A DNA stretch of 64,000 nucleotides from Acanthaster planci (Eukaryota; Echinodermata; Asteroidea; Valvatida; Acanthasteridae): contig NW_019091362.1 of the NCBI RefSeq assembly GCF_001949145.1, forward strand, positions 9,061,307 through 9,125,306. The letters run 5' to 3'. Below the pieces are notes generated by a model. That model did not search any database and had not been told where the DNA came from. It saw only the letters and a list, made by a program, of their open reading frames with translations. A program made the position numbers and the translations under genes. This document shows, one piece after another, positions 27,201 through 39,400 of the stretch. The first letter of the stretch is position 1. Each line of letters starts with the position of its first letter.

Positions 27201-27591
27201 NNNNNNNNNNNNNNNNNNNNNNNNNNNNNNNNNNNNNNNNNNNNNNNNNNNNNNNNNNNNNNNNNNNNNNNNNNNNNNNNNNNNNNNNNNNNNNNNNNNN
27301 NNNNNNNNNNNNNNNNNNNNNNNNNNNNNNNNNNNNNNNNNNNNNNNNNNNNNNNNNNNNNNNNNNNNNNNNNNNNNNNNNNNNNNNNNNNNNNNNNNNN
27401 NNNNNNNNNNNNNNNNNNNNNNNNNNNNNNNNNNNNNNNNNNNNNNNNNNNNNNNNNNNNNNNNNNNNNNNNNNNNNNNNNNNNNNNNNNNNNNNNNNNN
27501 NNNNNNNNNNNNNNNNNNNNNNNNNNNNNNNNNNNNNNNNNNNNNNNNNNNNNNNNNNNNNNNNNNNNNNNNNNNNNNNNNNNNNNNNNNN
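27201..27591. other. Assembly gap (N)
   Basis: 391 undetermined bases separate the intergenic region from the NDUFB2 promoter region. Confidence 0.99.
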
Positions 27592-27855
27592 GGGGCTCCA
27601 AACTTGGTTGATTTTACACTATGTTCAATGGAGCTTGAATTGGTTCAGTGCACCCATGTATGCACGAAGCCTCGTACTGTGGGCGAAGTACCAAATGGGT
27701 GGATTGGCAATTGGGCGAACGGATTAACGACAAGAACGAAGTAACCGATATCGGATCGGCGACCAGGTAGTGGTCCCGTCTTCCAGTTTGCTTCCACAAA
27801 TTGCCGAAAGAGGCCTATCTATGATTTAAAGCGCAATATTCACTTCTACAGAGTT

Positions 27856-30800
27856 ATGTACGGCTTGTCAAAACTACGGGTAACGTTTGGACAGTTCAGA
27901 GGTGCTCTGCGTGCGACACCAAAAAGGCAGTAAGTAGTATAGTAGCCTACGTTTGTAGCGCAAAACACTGGTTCCAGATTCCGGACACTTGACAATGATA
28001 CATGTATGTCGGGGTACGGGTGCATGTAAATACATACATGTACAGTACATGTATGATGTAGGCCTAGTTCAAGTTACATGTAGTTCAGTGTGGCCGGTCC
28101 TGTACAATTGTATGAAATCTCCACCTTTTACTTCCACTTTAGAGCAATCTTCAACTCCCACAAATTAGAGAGAATTTGCTGATGGCAGACATGGTAGAAT
28201 AAACCTTTTCAACGTTTGCAATGCATTATGGGTGTAGATGACAAATGCATTTTATGCACAGCCCTATGGGGGAAGTGAACCAGTCAAAAACAAGTTACAG
28301 TTTTCTACTAAATTTTTCTATGTATCTGCTCATCAACTCACAGATACATGCATATTATCAGATTATACAAGAATTTGAAACATTTTCAAATACGTTTTCA
28401 AATATTTGTAAGAACAAATCACCCTTAGGGGCCTAATTGCCTTTTTTAAGGGCACCAGTCACTCTACAGACTGAAAATGAACGTGACTGGTCAAAGCGGG
28501 ATGAATGAGCTGCAAGTCATAATTTTGATTAGACAACATAGTACTAGAACATTAATATTAACGAATTAGTCAAAGCACGGTCCTTGACAAAAGGTGGTGT
28601 TGTTGGAAGGAATTCTCTGAATTTTCCTTCTCTGCTAAGCTTTAACCCTAACCCCCAAGGGTTGCTGGCCCTATCCTTCCCCATTCACACAAAGTTAAAC
28701 ACCCATATAGCACTTTGCGCACAGAGGCTGTTGGACTTGGTTTTTCTGAGGTATGCCAAACCCAATGCAAAAGCCAGCTGTTATGGGCCTACCAGACCTA
28801 TCCCCACAAAATTAAACATTTTACTACTGTTTAATTCTGTGTGGTTGGGGAAGGTTAGGGTTAAACTTCAAAGTTTGTGAATATCTTCGTCCCAAATCAA
28901 TAATGCAACACTGTGTCAGAAGAGGATGGCTTGAATTGGAGCATGAAATAAAATGGAAACAGATTAACGTTTGGCAGGTACACTTCTCCCACAGGGTTGT
29001 GCATAAAATGCGTTGCATGCATGTCATCCAAACCCACAATGCATTGCGAACGTCGAAAAGGTTGATTAGGCCAGGCATGCCCCAGGAAATGCCTACAACA
29101 TAAACCCAGTGCTTAACGCCATGCATCCTGCACATGAAAGTCTCCCACCAACTCTGCACAGCTGCATGCAGTCAGCTAGCCACACTGGGCCCAGCCCGAA
29201 ACCCTAGGCAGAAGGAATGTTGCATCACGACTCCTGTTCAGCAGTTGTTTACAAAATCTATGGGGGAGTCAAGAAAAAGTTACAGGCCTCAGTAGACCAA
29301 TTTTTAAACAAAATCGGACATTTTCGCCAGTCCCAGATTCATGTCTTGTCGGCATTTCATCAGTGACTGTCCTTTTATAGTGAGATGATATAATGATGAA
29401 AACGGGAAGGCTGGACTAGGATGCAACATGTGTTTTCATTTATGCTCGGACACAAAACATGAAATTTCATTCCGCTGGCCTTAAGTACCGGCAATTGGCA
29501 CAAAGATGGAGCAACTGTGCAGATCTACTGATGGCGCCCAACACATACATGTACACCAGTCATGGAAGTCCTTGTGCTAGTTCCAACCTGAAACCTACAT
29601 GTATGATCGTCCAACACTCCATGTCCTTTGCAACGTGTTACATGTTACATGTAAGCTGTGAGAGTTTTTTGTAAAGGATATTGTCTTCAACTAATCACAA
29701 AGTACTTACAGATGCTGTTTTTCTCTCTCAGCGCAGTTTTCTAGTTTAAAAAAGTAGTAGGGCCTAAATGGGCATACTGACCATATAGAGCACTGACGGA
29801 CCATTCAATTATTTTCAATTCTCTGCTGAACCACAGTGGGAGTATTGTGTACCGAGGTGCCACACAGCCCAGTAGGAAGCAATACTGGAAAGGAGAGATT
29901 TTAGCTGGAGCCATGTGGTTCTGGATTCTGTGGAGGTTTTACCACGAACCTGAAGATGTTCTTGTAAGTGTCAGGAGTATGTGAGAATTCATCTTTGCCT
30001 GGCCTTAACTTTTAAGTCATTAATAATTTATCAAATAAATGTTTAAAGTGTGTTTCTGCAAATTGTGTCTCTCTTACATGAGCAGATATTTAAGACCAGT
30101 GTACCTGTCATGGAGCAGTTAATGGGAAAACCAGTATTACTCAGTGAATTCACCAGCTGAGATCCAGTCAGCCTTAAGCAATACGCACCACAACACTCTC
30201 TGATAACAAATGTAAATCGGTACTATTTTATGAAAAAAATAAAAACAGTGCACAGAGGTTTTATGGTTTTATTTGAAAATGTGAATTTTATTGGTAAAAG
30301 ACAGAAGAAACGTCAATGTACTTAGAACTGTGTTGTTCTTACAAACGAAGCATGTGAATATATCCTTTTTTTTTTATTTTGCCAGAAGTACAAAAATGTT
30401 ATCTCTTACACAATCAGGCTTATCTTTGGCACAACCAATTTTTATGATCTGAAAATTTATAGTGAAGCCAAAAGATGACTATTAAAAAGCAAAACCTGTA
30501 TCAGTTTTTTTGGGTTAAAAAAATCAATTTGAACATTTTGGGACATCTTGTAATGTACACGTATTACGCAAATGTTTGATGTCCTAGTTTTGTACATTTC
30601 ACAAGCTCTTTGAAATTGTCTGGGGTAGGTTACTTTGAAGTTCCTCCACCATTAACCCACTTCATGCTGTATGCCCCAAATTTCAAGATTGTACACCTTG
30701 AAATGTACAATCTTGGAAACATACTTGCTATGAAGAGGGCATGGCAACATAGTCATATAATGTGCAAGGGACTGATTTCAGGGAACTGGTGTATGATACA

Positions 30801-30961
30801 ATTACAAATATTGAGCATTTCAGAACTACGGGACTTTCAGTGTGCTGTTACACATTTCCTGTTTTATTAAAACTATTCTCTTACAGGGTCACAACCCCTG
30901 GCCTGATGCCTCTAAGTGGACAGATGAGGAGCTAGGCATACCCCCTGATGATGAAGATTAA
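27856..30961 (+). CDS. NDUFB2: NADH:ubiquinone oxidoreductase subunit B2, complete
   Basis: This is an accessory subunit of mitochondrial complex I (beta subcomplex, inner membrane). Exons 27856-27929, 29837-29963 and 30887-30961 give 91 residues plus stop; the human precursor is about 105. The first exon encodes a basic, acid-free leader (MYGLSKLRVTFGQFRGALR) expected of a mitochondrial import signal and ends in phase 2 at GCA|GTAAGT. The join gives RHGSIVYRG, aligning with the start of the mature human protein. Exon 2 has the single membrane segment AGAMWFWILWRFYHEPEDVL, and exon 3 the highly conserved end KWTDEELGIPPDDED. Both match vertebrate NDUFB2 nearly residue for residue. Two ATTGG boxes (inverted CCAAT) lie near 27704-27716, upstream of the start. 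A possible poly(A) signal AATAAA is at 31586-31591. Intron 1 hosts several foldback repeats. Confidence 0.93.
28201..29063. repeat. Pair of ~80-bp inverted repeats enclosing other repeats (NDUFB2 intron 1)
   Basis: The arm 28201-28275 and the reverse complement of 28983-29063 share AACCTTTTCAACGTTTGCAA, then ATGCATTATGGGT and CATTTTATGCACAGCCCTAT with few changes. A further partial direct copy of the inner edge (CTATGGGGGA..AAGTTACAG) is seen near 29258-29310. The arms enclose an independent foldback at 28641-28865. This is best read as a foldback transposon with a later insertion. Confidence 0.65.
28641..28865. repeat. ~225-bp foldback with TTTAACCCTAACC ends
   Basis: Left end TTTAACCCTAACC with CTTCCCCATTCACACA further in. 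The reverse complement of the right end reads TTTAACCCTAACCTTCCCCA then ACCACACAGA. Both inner edges reach a TTAAAC motif. It shares its termini with the short TTAA palindromes elsewhere in the window. Confidence 0.65.
30681..30720. repeat. Small perfect-stem hairpin in NDUFB2 intron 2
   Basis: TTTCAAGATTGTACA is followed after a seven-base spacer by TGTACAATCTTGGAAA, an inverted copy with one bulged base. It is too short for a typical microRNA precursor and has no visible coding role. Confidence 0.6.
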
Positions 30962-31280
30962 CACAGGTTAACAAGTCGGTTACAGGTGACTGAAAGATTG
31001 ACTTAAAATTAGGTCCAAATTGACCAAAAAAGCGTGTTCGTGTATTCTTATTCAGAAGTTTCTGCAGATGGGTAATACGGCAGTAGGTCATAATGTTCAT
31101 TGTCTTCATGTTCTTTAAAACAAATGCAGTTGGGCACATATGTGTTTTGACAGTGTGGAGTATTTTTAGACACAATACCCTCCATTCCAATAATTTTCTC
31201 GATTTTATTTTGCTCACAGATTGGAGCCTAGCCCCTCATGTTTGCAAGCTCACCCAGCACGTCAAGTCCTGACCTAGAAT

Positions 31281-31370
31281 TTGTCATGGAATTGATTGGG
31301 AATGGAAATGACTTTGTCATGGAATTGATTGGGAATGGAAAGGACCTCGTAATGGAATTGATCTGGAAGT
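31281..31370. repeat. 33-bp tandem repeat, about 2.7 units
   Basis: The unit starts TTGTCATGGAATTGATTGGG and recurs at 31314, with a degenerate third unit from about 31347 (TCGTAATGGAATTGATCTGG). Located in the presumed 3' untranslated region of NDUFB2. Confidence 0.8.
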
Positions 31371-31433
31371 TATAGATGTTGAGATCCATAAAATACGCAG
31401 CATCCTGCAGTTGCCACTGGTTGTCTACAAATG

Positions 31434-31493
31434 TTAAACCCTAACACTCCTCAGTCCTCCAACAGGTGAAGGATTTAGGAGGGTTAGGGTTAA
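31434..31493. repeat. TTAA-ended mini-palindrome, copy 1
   Basis: Starts TTAAACCCTAACACTCCTCA and ends GGAGGGTTAGGGTTAA. The centre reads CCTCCAACAGGTGAAGGA. Inverted ends are about 18 bp. Same family as 33245, 35793 and 51151. Confidence 0.75.
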
Positions 31494-33244
31494 CCTCAGA
31501 ATTCCTGAACCACCACATTGAGGCAAAACTCGAGCACAGACTGGCTGTAAATCCCCCAAGGAAACAAGCTATCCGCTCTGAGCAGAATAAAAGAGGGCAT
31601 GCTTTTTTCGATACCGCATAGACGCGCCATGAGGCTTACAAGGCACATGTGCATTTGACGCGGAGCACACTGAGTATGCATAACTAATTTATTCTGGCAT
31701 GTATGATCTTTGCGTACATGCAGAACGCGTGCAAGAACCCGCTTGTAACGAGCTGTCTTTCTTTTGCCGATTGGGGGTGCACTTCAGCTTGGGGTGAATT
31801 GCAATGGTCTCTTGGTGTTGTTTAGAAGTATGAAATAATGATTTCAGTTTCTGATAGGACTACAGACTTCATAGTGATTCTCAAAGTTTGCAAACATCCA
31901 TGAATCAAAATAACTGGAAAAGCTTTCTGAATGGTTAAATGGCTCTGATGTTGTTTCCCAATCTCATGTAAATTCTTTGGCAAGGTTATGTGATGTTTGT
32001 TGATGGGAAGTAGATGTAGTTACAGGAAAGCATGCTGTGAGCATATTCTGTACATAGATTTTATTGAATTAAAAGGGGTTTCAGAATGAAGACATTGGAA
32101 TTCCTTGAGTTTATTTCTCATTGGTTGGCGCATACATTGCCATGTAGGTATGGTACATGCAAAAGGATTTACTAACATTCTTTAACCTGTAGTCCGCATG
32201 ATTTTTTTGGGTGAAGTTTCCTCTGTCCTCCAAAGTCACCTATTTGCAGGAATACCCCACGGCAAACTCTTTAAACGGTTATAATGGAAGGGCTGTACCC
32301 ATCTTTCGTCTTTGGAAATCCCACAAATCCCAAAGAATTTTGAAAATCTTGGTAAAAATAAAACTGCAGCATTTGTCTGAGGATTTTATCAGTTTATCCT
32401 CTTAAATTAACCTTTCCAGATAAATGTAAATACACATATAAATATGTTCACTGTGAAAGGTATGGTCCTTAGTTGAGACCTGAAGGTTTAAGATTTTAAC
32501 AAATGCTACTGTCATCAATCCTGGAAAAGTTAATGCAGCACTGACAGGCTGTTCTCTTGCTAAACATGTAAGTTTTTCCCGCTATGGAACCGTTCTGAGG
32601 ACTAACAGTTTTAACCACTGCCTGCCAGGTGGAATTTGCATATGGGGGATAAGTTCCTGGGCGATTTTCAAGATTTTCCTTATTCAAAATTCTTCATAAC
32701 TTCATTTACTGGATGTTTACACCTACACAAATGATTGTTCCCAAGGTACCTGGTACCGGGAACCCCAGAGGCAAGTGGTTAACAAATAGAACTGTCAATG
32801 ATCACCTGTGGATATGTAACACCCGACTCTTTGAATAAATCAACAGATATGCATGTAATCCTCTTCACAAAGACCGCGTGGTGCCATGAATTATACCCCT
32901 TCATATTGTGATAGCGATTTTAATGTACCTAGCCTGTACGGCTATTAGATAATGCCAACGATATTAATGCACAGAGCAGTCAAACTATTCTTGCTTTTGA
33001 TGTAAAATTGTGTCCCTAATTTTACCCTTAAATGTATAAAGCACTGAAGTGAATATGTTACACAAACGATTATGTGTATGTGTTACAGTGCAAGAACCAA
33101 GTTATGCATGTACATGTATATGTAATCCATGCGTTTGCGCTATACATGTACTTCTACTTCCTCGTTCAAACTGACATCACACTTTAGAGGTATACATGTA
33201 CTTTTGACAACTTTACAAGGAGTTCCTTTGTACAGAGAAAACCA

Positions 33245-33296
33245 TTAACCCTAACAGTCCTCAATCCTTCACCTGTTGGAGGACTGTTACGGTTAA
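33245..33296. repeat. TTAA-ended mini-palindrome, copy 2
   Basis: Starts TTAACCCTAACAGTCCTCAA, centre CCTTCACCTGTTGGAGGA, ends CTGTTACGGTTAA. It is the same element as copy 1 with substitutions, 195 bases downstream of the PRDM4 stop codon. Confidence 0.75.
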
Positions 33297-33490
33297 GGGA
33301 GAGCTTTTTTACATAAGCAATTTCCAAAACTTCTTTTGCACGATCTTTGACTCTATAAACACACAAATCAGAGCAAACATGTTGGCATGAATGGAGCACT
33401 GGGCACTGCTTTCATAGTAACTCCAAGCCATCAGGTCCAAGTAGTCTTCTGCAGTCGACTAAACACCTATGTGTGTTACGCGTAATTACA

Positions 33491-36400
33491 CTATTCTTCA
33501 ACATGATCGTTGACTGTTCCTGCCCTTTCTTCATCGTCGCACTGGTCGTTGGCCTCCATATCACTCGTCAGCTCTCGCCTTATCTGCATCGACACTGAAC
33601 TTGTTGCCAGGGATGATGAAGTGGTTGCATAGAGGGAACTTGCCATTTGCAGGGCTGAGTCAGTTTCCGCTGTTTGTGGTACAGATGATGATGTCTGTGG
33701 GGCTGCTGTTGCTGACAGTGACTGCCCAATCCTTCCTGGCAACATCCCAACTGGGTCTGATGTGCTTGGCTCCACTGCCCTGGGGGTATTGTCGAGAGCA
33801 CTTATCCCAGCAGATGTGGGCCAGCTGGCATTCTGGAGGCTACCGCCCTCCATCAGCTCTGAGAAGGAGGTAGAAGGACTCCCCCTGGCATCTCCGCAGT
33901 CTTCAAGAATATTTGATTCAAGGGTATGACTGGAGTTGAAGAGGGAGGTTTCCAGGCTGTTACCAGGCTGGGGATTTGAGTCATTGCTGGTCCCCCTTTG
34001 AAATCTTTGGTCTGTTGGGTTCGTTTCTCCACTGGGTGCTGGTGTTCCGACGATGTTGAAATTGAAGATGCCACGCTTTCTGCCCCTCGTCTGTTGGCCA
34101 CTGCCGGAGAGCCCACGTTTATCTGGAGAATTGTCCTCTTCGGGGGAGTATCTCTTGGGTTTTTTCCTCAGTCGGACAGGTCTCCCGTCATGGCGGGTGC
34201 CATCACTCACAGAACAACCCCTCAAACTGGCAGCTCTCCTCGACTTGTTCCGTCTATGATCATATTTCTGCTGTTCAGGCAACTGATCTAACTCAGCAGA
34301 GGACACTCCAGCCTCAATATTTGACAAGCTCAAGACACCACCACCGTCAAAATAATCCAAACTAGGCCCATCACCAAAAGCCCCCCTCTGCATCCTGACA
34401 CTTTCCCCAGGTAAGCCCCTTGTGCCATCTTGGGGCAGTTCCTCTCGGTCAGCTCTCCCTGGATGACCCTCTCTTGGGCCCATCAGGGCATGCTCCGTGT
34501 TCCTCCCCTTGTAGGGCCGGGTATCGGTGCTGCTGGTGACAGTGCAGGTCTCCACTGGGTCTGGCGTTGATTCCTCTGAGGTGTGCCTCGGATGCCTTGC
34601 AGGTCGCCCTCTCCGCCTTCTGGCTTTCTTCTCCCCGTCTTTACCCTCTTCTCGCCTCTCGTCTCTCTTCTTACCTCGCTCCTCCGGCAGTCCCCTGCAC
34701 TTCTGGTGGTGCCGCTTGGCATGGTAGCGGGTGTAGAAAGCCTTGCTGCAGGACGCACACTTAAAGTTGCGTTGTGAGGAGTGGGTCTTGATGTGCTTCT
34801 GAAGAATCCGGTAGGTCTTGAACTTGCGATCGCATTTCTCACACCGCAACTGCATGTGTGGTACAGAGGGGGAAAAACAAAGCAAAATAAATGTATATAA
34901 ATGACGTATGTCTGAGTAGTTCAGCTGCGGAGGTCCTTGGTCAGTGAACAATATCACCAAAAAAAAGGGCCACAAAAGAATCTAGGATATGTTTCAGAAC
35001 TGCCGAGTTCCATTCCAGAAGTCAGTCTCCATACTTCACAATACCTTACAGCCGATTCATGCTTCAGGTGAATGCGATGTCATCATACATCTAAGCAAAA
35101 TAAGCACAAAAAGTGCAAACTTCCGTTGTTAGGTATGGTGATCACACGGTGCTGGCCCAATCACAGAAAGGTAGGTCAGTGGCAGTGTTGGAGTCGAGAC
35201 CATCACAAGACCAGACACAAGACTATGCACAAGACCAGACACAAGACTAGACACAAGACCTGTCACAAGCAACAGTGTGAACAATGACAAAGGAATGCTT
35301 TTGTTGCAGTTCATTTAAATAGCTTGTGGCTTGAATTCATACTAGAGGTCTTGTGTTGGTCTTGTGTGGTCTTGTGAAGGTCTTAAGTGGTCTCGACTAC
35401 AACACTGGTCAGTGGCCAAGTCAAAGCTCAATCACTTGAACTCTGTAGCGATGTCATCAGGGTCCTTTGGTGACTGGTCACTTGTGCTTCAGCAACAACT
35501 ATAAAATGTGTGCGGGACGGCTGCACGTCAAGTTTTCAGTTATGTGACTGACTCTAAACTGGCCGTACCTCTTTGCCGGTGTCATGGGAGTGCCTGTGCT
35601 GGGTGAGCGTCGAGTGGGTGGAAAACGTCAGCTCACAGTAGGGGCATTTCAAGCGTTTCTCTCCAGTGTGGGTTGTCATGTGGGAGATTAGATGGATCTT
35701 CTGGCGGAAGGCCTTCTGACAAATGTCACAAATGAACCTCTTCTCTTCTGCAGTCAGAAAGAAAACAAAAATTCATTTGTCTTCAACAATCTTTAACCCT
35801 AACCCTCCTCAATCCTTCACCCGTTGGAGGACTTAGAAGTGTTAGGGTTAATGTATTCTCTTCCCCTGTATTTTGAATGGTCTATACAAATTTTACACAA
35901 CTTTTTACTGACTGTAATTGAGAGATAAGACACCAGCCACCATGATGTTTAGGGCCTGCTGCCCAGGCAAGGCAAGGCATCTTGCACAAACGGTAGTACA
36001 CCTCTACAATGGTTTGAAAACAGGTAGGTTTGTTATCTTTTTTTTCAGAAATGATTCTCATCCCAATGTACCATGCAAAAAGGTTGTTACAATTGTGCTT
36101 AGAAAAAATTCTGAGGAAAGGGTGGAGGGGGGTACAGATTATTTTACCAAAGTACAGGAAAGATTTTTAAGTGTTGACCTTAATTGTACGTGGGTGGTTC
36201 TGTACCCTCACAGCTATCCCACGACTCCCTCTCCGCTGCCCATGCCCTGTCCCAATCGACTGCACATTTAAGGTTCTTTAAGTTCTCTCCCCAAAATTGG
36301 CTTCACTTTTTATATACAGGGCTAGCTACCTCGGGCCAATGGAATGGCACATCCACTAAAAAAAGGCCGGAATTCCTCCTGGAATTTGGCTAAAATTACC

Positions 36401-39400
36401 TATGACTACCAAAACTGACAGTTGATCATGATTTCCGATGCTTGGGAAATACTTGATGTTAAACAGATCCAAAAAGGAGGTGTTGGCTAGTGTGGTTAGT
36501 TTGTGTGCTGATAATTTGAAGGTGTGTACTATGTGACTCACCGGTATGGATCCGGGAGTGGATGCGCAGGTTACTGGGGTCAGAGAACTGCTTGCCACAG
36601 TGGCTGCACTTGTAGGGCTTGAGACCCATGTGGGTCAGCATGTGCAGCTGCAGCTTAGTGCTGGAGACGAAGGCCCGCGGGCAGAGAGAGCACTTGTAGC
36701 GCCGGGAGGCCATGTCTGGGTGCTTGAAGCCAAGGTGCTGTGACAGCTGTCGGCGCTGCAGGAACTGCATAGGGCACTGGGTGCAGTGGAAGGAAGAGCC
36801 TGGCTTGTCAGGAACCCCTGGGATCATTCAAACACACACAAAAAATGGGTCAACGCACACAACTCATGCACATTTTTCCCTTTACATCTGCTCCATATAC
36901 AGACAAGACTTCCCTCTGGTAGGAGCTCACCGAGTGTACCCTAAGGCTCATGCACGTTTGGTGCAGGTGGCACTGAGCATGTGAAATCATTTTCTGTTGC
37001 AATGAGTGGGTTTTTGCCAGCGGAACGCTTTTCAAAGTGGGGAAGCCAGTTGTTGACCATCAGGTATCAGCCATTAAGAGGCCGATCCATTAAGCCCCAT
37101 CCCATTATAAGCCCTGCAAAAAGTGGGGGGGGGGGCATGCCCCTCCAGTCGAAAAAGTGAGGTCCTGGCCTCCCTGTTGTGGAGGGGAGAGGCTTTTGCA
37201 CATGCATCATATCTGTCTTGAGCAGATGTACCCCCTCATTGGTTGAAAAAGAGCCATGTTGGTCAGGAGTGTTAATTTTTGTTAGTAGCGACGCGAACAC
37301 AACGTACACATTTCACAGTCGAAGTGCAGTTCCTATCAAACGAGCCTCCATAGCTAGGAAAGGTGTGCCCTCTCTTGGTCTTGCTTGGGGTTTATATCTA
37401 ATTAGAACAGTCCCAACCTACTTTTCTCTCTTCTTTGCTGACGAGGGGGTGCAGATTCCACTGAAGTGTATACTCACCGAACCAACGGGCATAGTCTTGG
37501 CTGTACCACGCCCTCAACTCTTCCCCCATTGTGATTTGTTTGTTGGTGGTGAAGTAAATGTTTCCTCCACTCTGGTGGACCACAACGTTCTGTTCTTGTG
37601 TTCGGCTGGCGAGCCTGACATATCTCATCCAGTTGGACTGGTTCTCATCAGAAACATCTATAAAATGGCTAACAATGCCATTGCGGAAGATCTAATGCAA
37701 AACAGACAGTACCTTCAAGCAATGACATTTTGTATGATGTAGGTATCAAACAATGTCATTTTGTATGATTTAGGCNNNNNNNNNNNNNNNNNNNNNNNNN
37801 NNNNNNNNNNNNNNNNNNNNNNNNNNNNNNNNNNNNNNNNNNNNNNNNNNNNNNNNNNNNNNNNNNNNNNNNNNNNNNNNNNNNNNNNNNNNNNNNNNNN
37901 NNNNNNNNNNNNNNNNNNNNNNNNNNNNNNNNNNNNNNNNNNNNNNNNNNNNNNNNNNNNNNNNNNNNNNNNNNNNNNNNNNNNNNNNNNNNNNNNNNNN
38001 NNNNNNNNNNNNNNNNNNNNNNNNNNNNNNNNNNNNNNNNNNNNNNNNNNNNNNNNNNNNNNNNNNNNNNNNNNNNNNNNNNNNNNNNNNNNNNNNNNNN
38101 NNNNNNNNNNNNNNNNNNNNNNNNNNNNNNNNNNNNNNNNNNNNNNNNNNNNNNNNNNNNNNNNATCAAACAATGACATTTTGTAGGACGTAGGTATCAA
38201 ACAATGACATTTTGTAGGACGTAGGTATCAAACTATGATATTTTATATGACGTAGGTATCAAATGATGACATTTTGTATGATGTAAGTATCAAACAATGA
38301 TATTTTGAAACCGATATCCTGACATATTTCTTTCGTTACTTTTTTGCAGTTCATCAATTGTTCCCTTTCATGAGGTACTTGATTTTTATGACCACGGTGG
38401 GTAACTAGAAACTAGACACTCTGAAAAAACTCAGAACTTCAAGGGCCCATGTAATGTAATTTTTTTCCTTTCAAAGATCTCACTTTCCAAATCCTGTTTG
38501 AATCTGCTTCCAGAATATCATCGCTCTTGTTGATGACTTTACCAACGAGAGGGCCAAACTGGCAGCGTTGTTGGATGTTCTCCACGGCAATGACACCTGT
38601 ATTGTAAAGTAAAATATGTATGTATGCATTTCAACCAGGAAGAAGGGTCTGCATTTATACCAGAGGCATTCAATAATCTTTTCATAGGCAACAAATCAGA
38701 CAAATTCATTAGTTTAAACAGCATTGAATGATTGTTGTGTCGAAAGCTTAATTTCTGAATTAAACAATTTCTGACAAATTTTATCATGTTAATTAATGAT
38801 ATGGCCTATAATTTTTAGAAAAATAGGTCTGTGGCTGCCTATTTCCATCCTGATATTATTTTAATGATAGCACATTTGAATCACGAAAACAGACAGGCTT
38901 GTTTTTGCACACAGAAAGCCATCAATAGATAAATTGCTGTGCTTATTTCAACAGAAGTTGAAAGTGTAAACCAGTCAAAATTTGACCCAGTCAAGTGAAG
39001 TCTTAGCTATTGTTTTTTTTCTTCCAGGTCAAGTTGGGTCACAGGTTATTTTGTTTCTATAAAGTCAAGTCTCAAGTCAAACAAGTTAGGAAACCCTTGA
39101 GTCCAAGTTGGCAATTTAGGTCAACAACCCTGCAGAGCAGTAGTTAGCATTTCCTACCACATCGGATGTTTTTGCGATTGGTCAACGACTCGGATAACTT
39201 CAGCATGTTGGGCAGTGTCAGCTTGGCCCGGCAGGGTATCTCGGCATCGGGAATGAACGTAGGTGGTCCGTGAGTGGTGCAGGTGGTGGGATTGTAGTGG
39301 TTGCATTCAATACACCCTGGTGTAGAAAACAAAAATGGTTATGATGATCAACAATTCTGATGTTTGAAATCACGCGACAAGAGAGCTGAGAGACTTACAG

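Larger units (their letters stand above)
21846..27855. other. Long intergenic region without recognised genes
   Basis: It holds a (GTC)n microsatellite near 22475-22502, GA-rich and T-rich low-complexity patches near 23280 and 24590-24720, poly-G tracts, a TIR element at 26111-27071, and an assembly gap. No frame in it resembles a known family or is framed by good splice sites. The transporter's 5' leader should begin just right of 21845 and the NDUFB2 promoter lies between the gap and 27855. Confidence 0.5.
30962..33490. other. Region between the convergent NDUFB2 and PRDM4 genes
   Basis: It contains the two genes' 3' untranslated regions, a 33-bp-period tandem repeat near 31281-31370 and two TTAA-ended palindromes. 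No further exons are recognised. Confidence 0.5.

Noticed and set aside
38484-38543. A GTTG|GTAAAG donor at 38543, which would end the PRDM4 PR-domain exon early and imply a further exon hidden in the N gap
   Set aside because: Reading on, the frame continues GKVINKSDDILEADSNRIWK to an AAA|GTGAGA donor at 38484, aligning with the human ..NHIWK|IYHNG junction and giving the right phase. No exon is missing.
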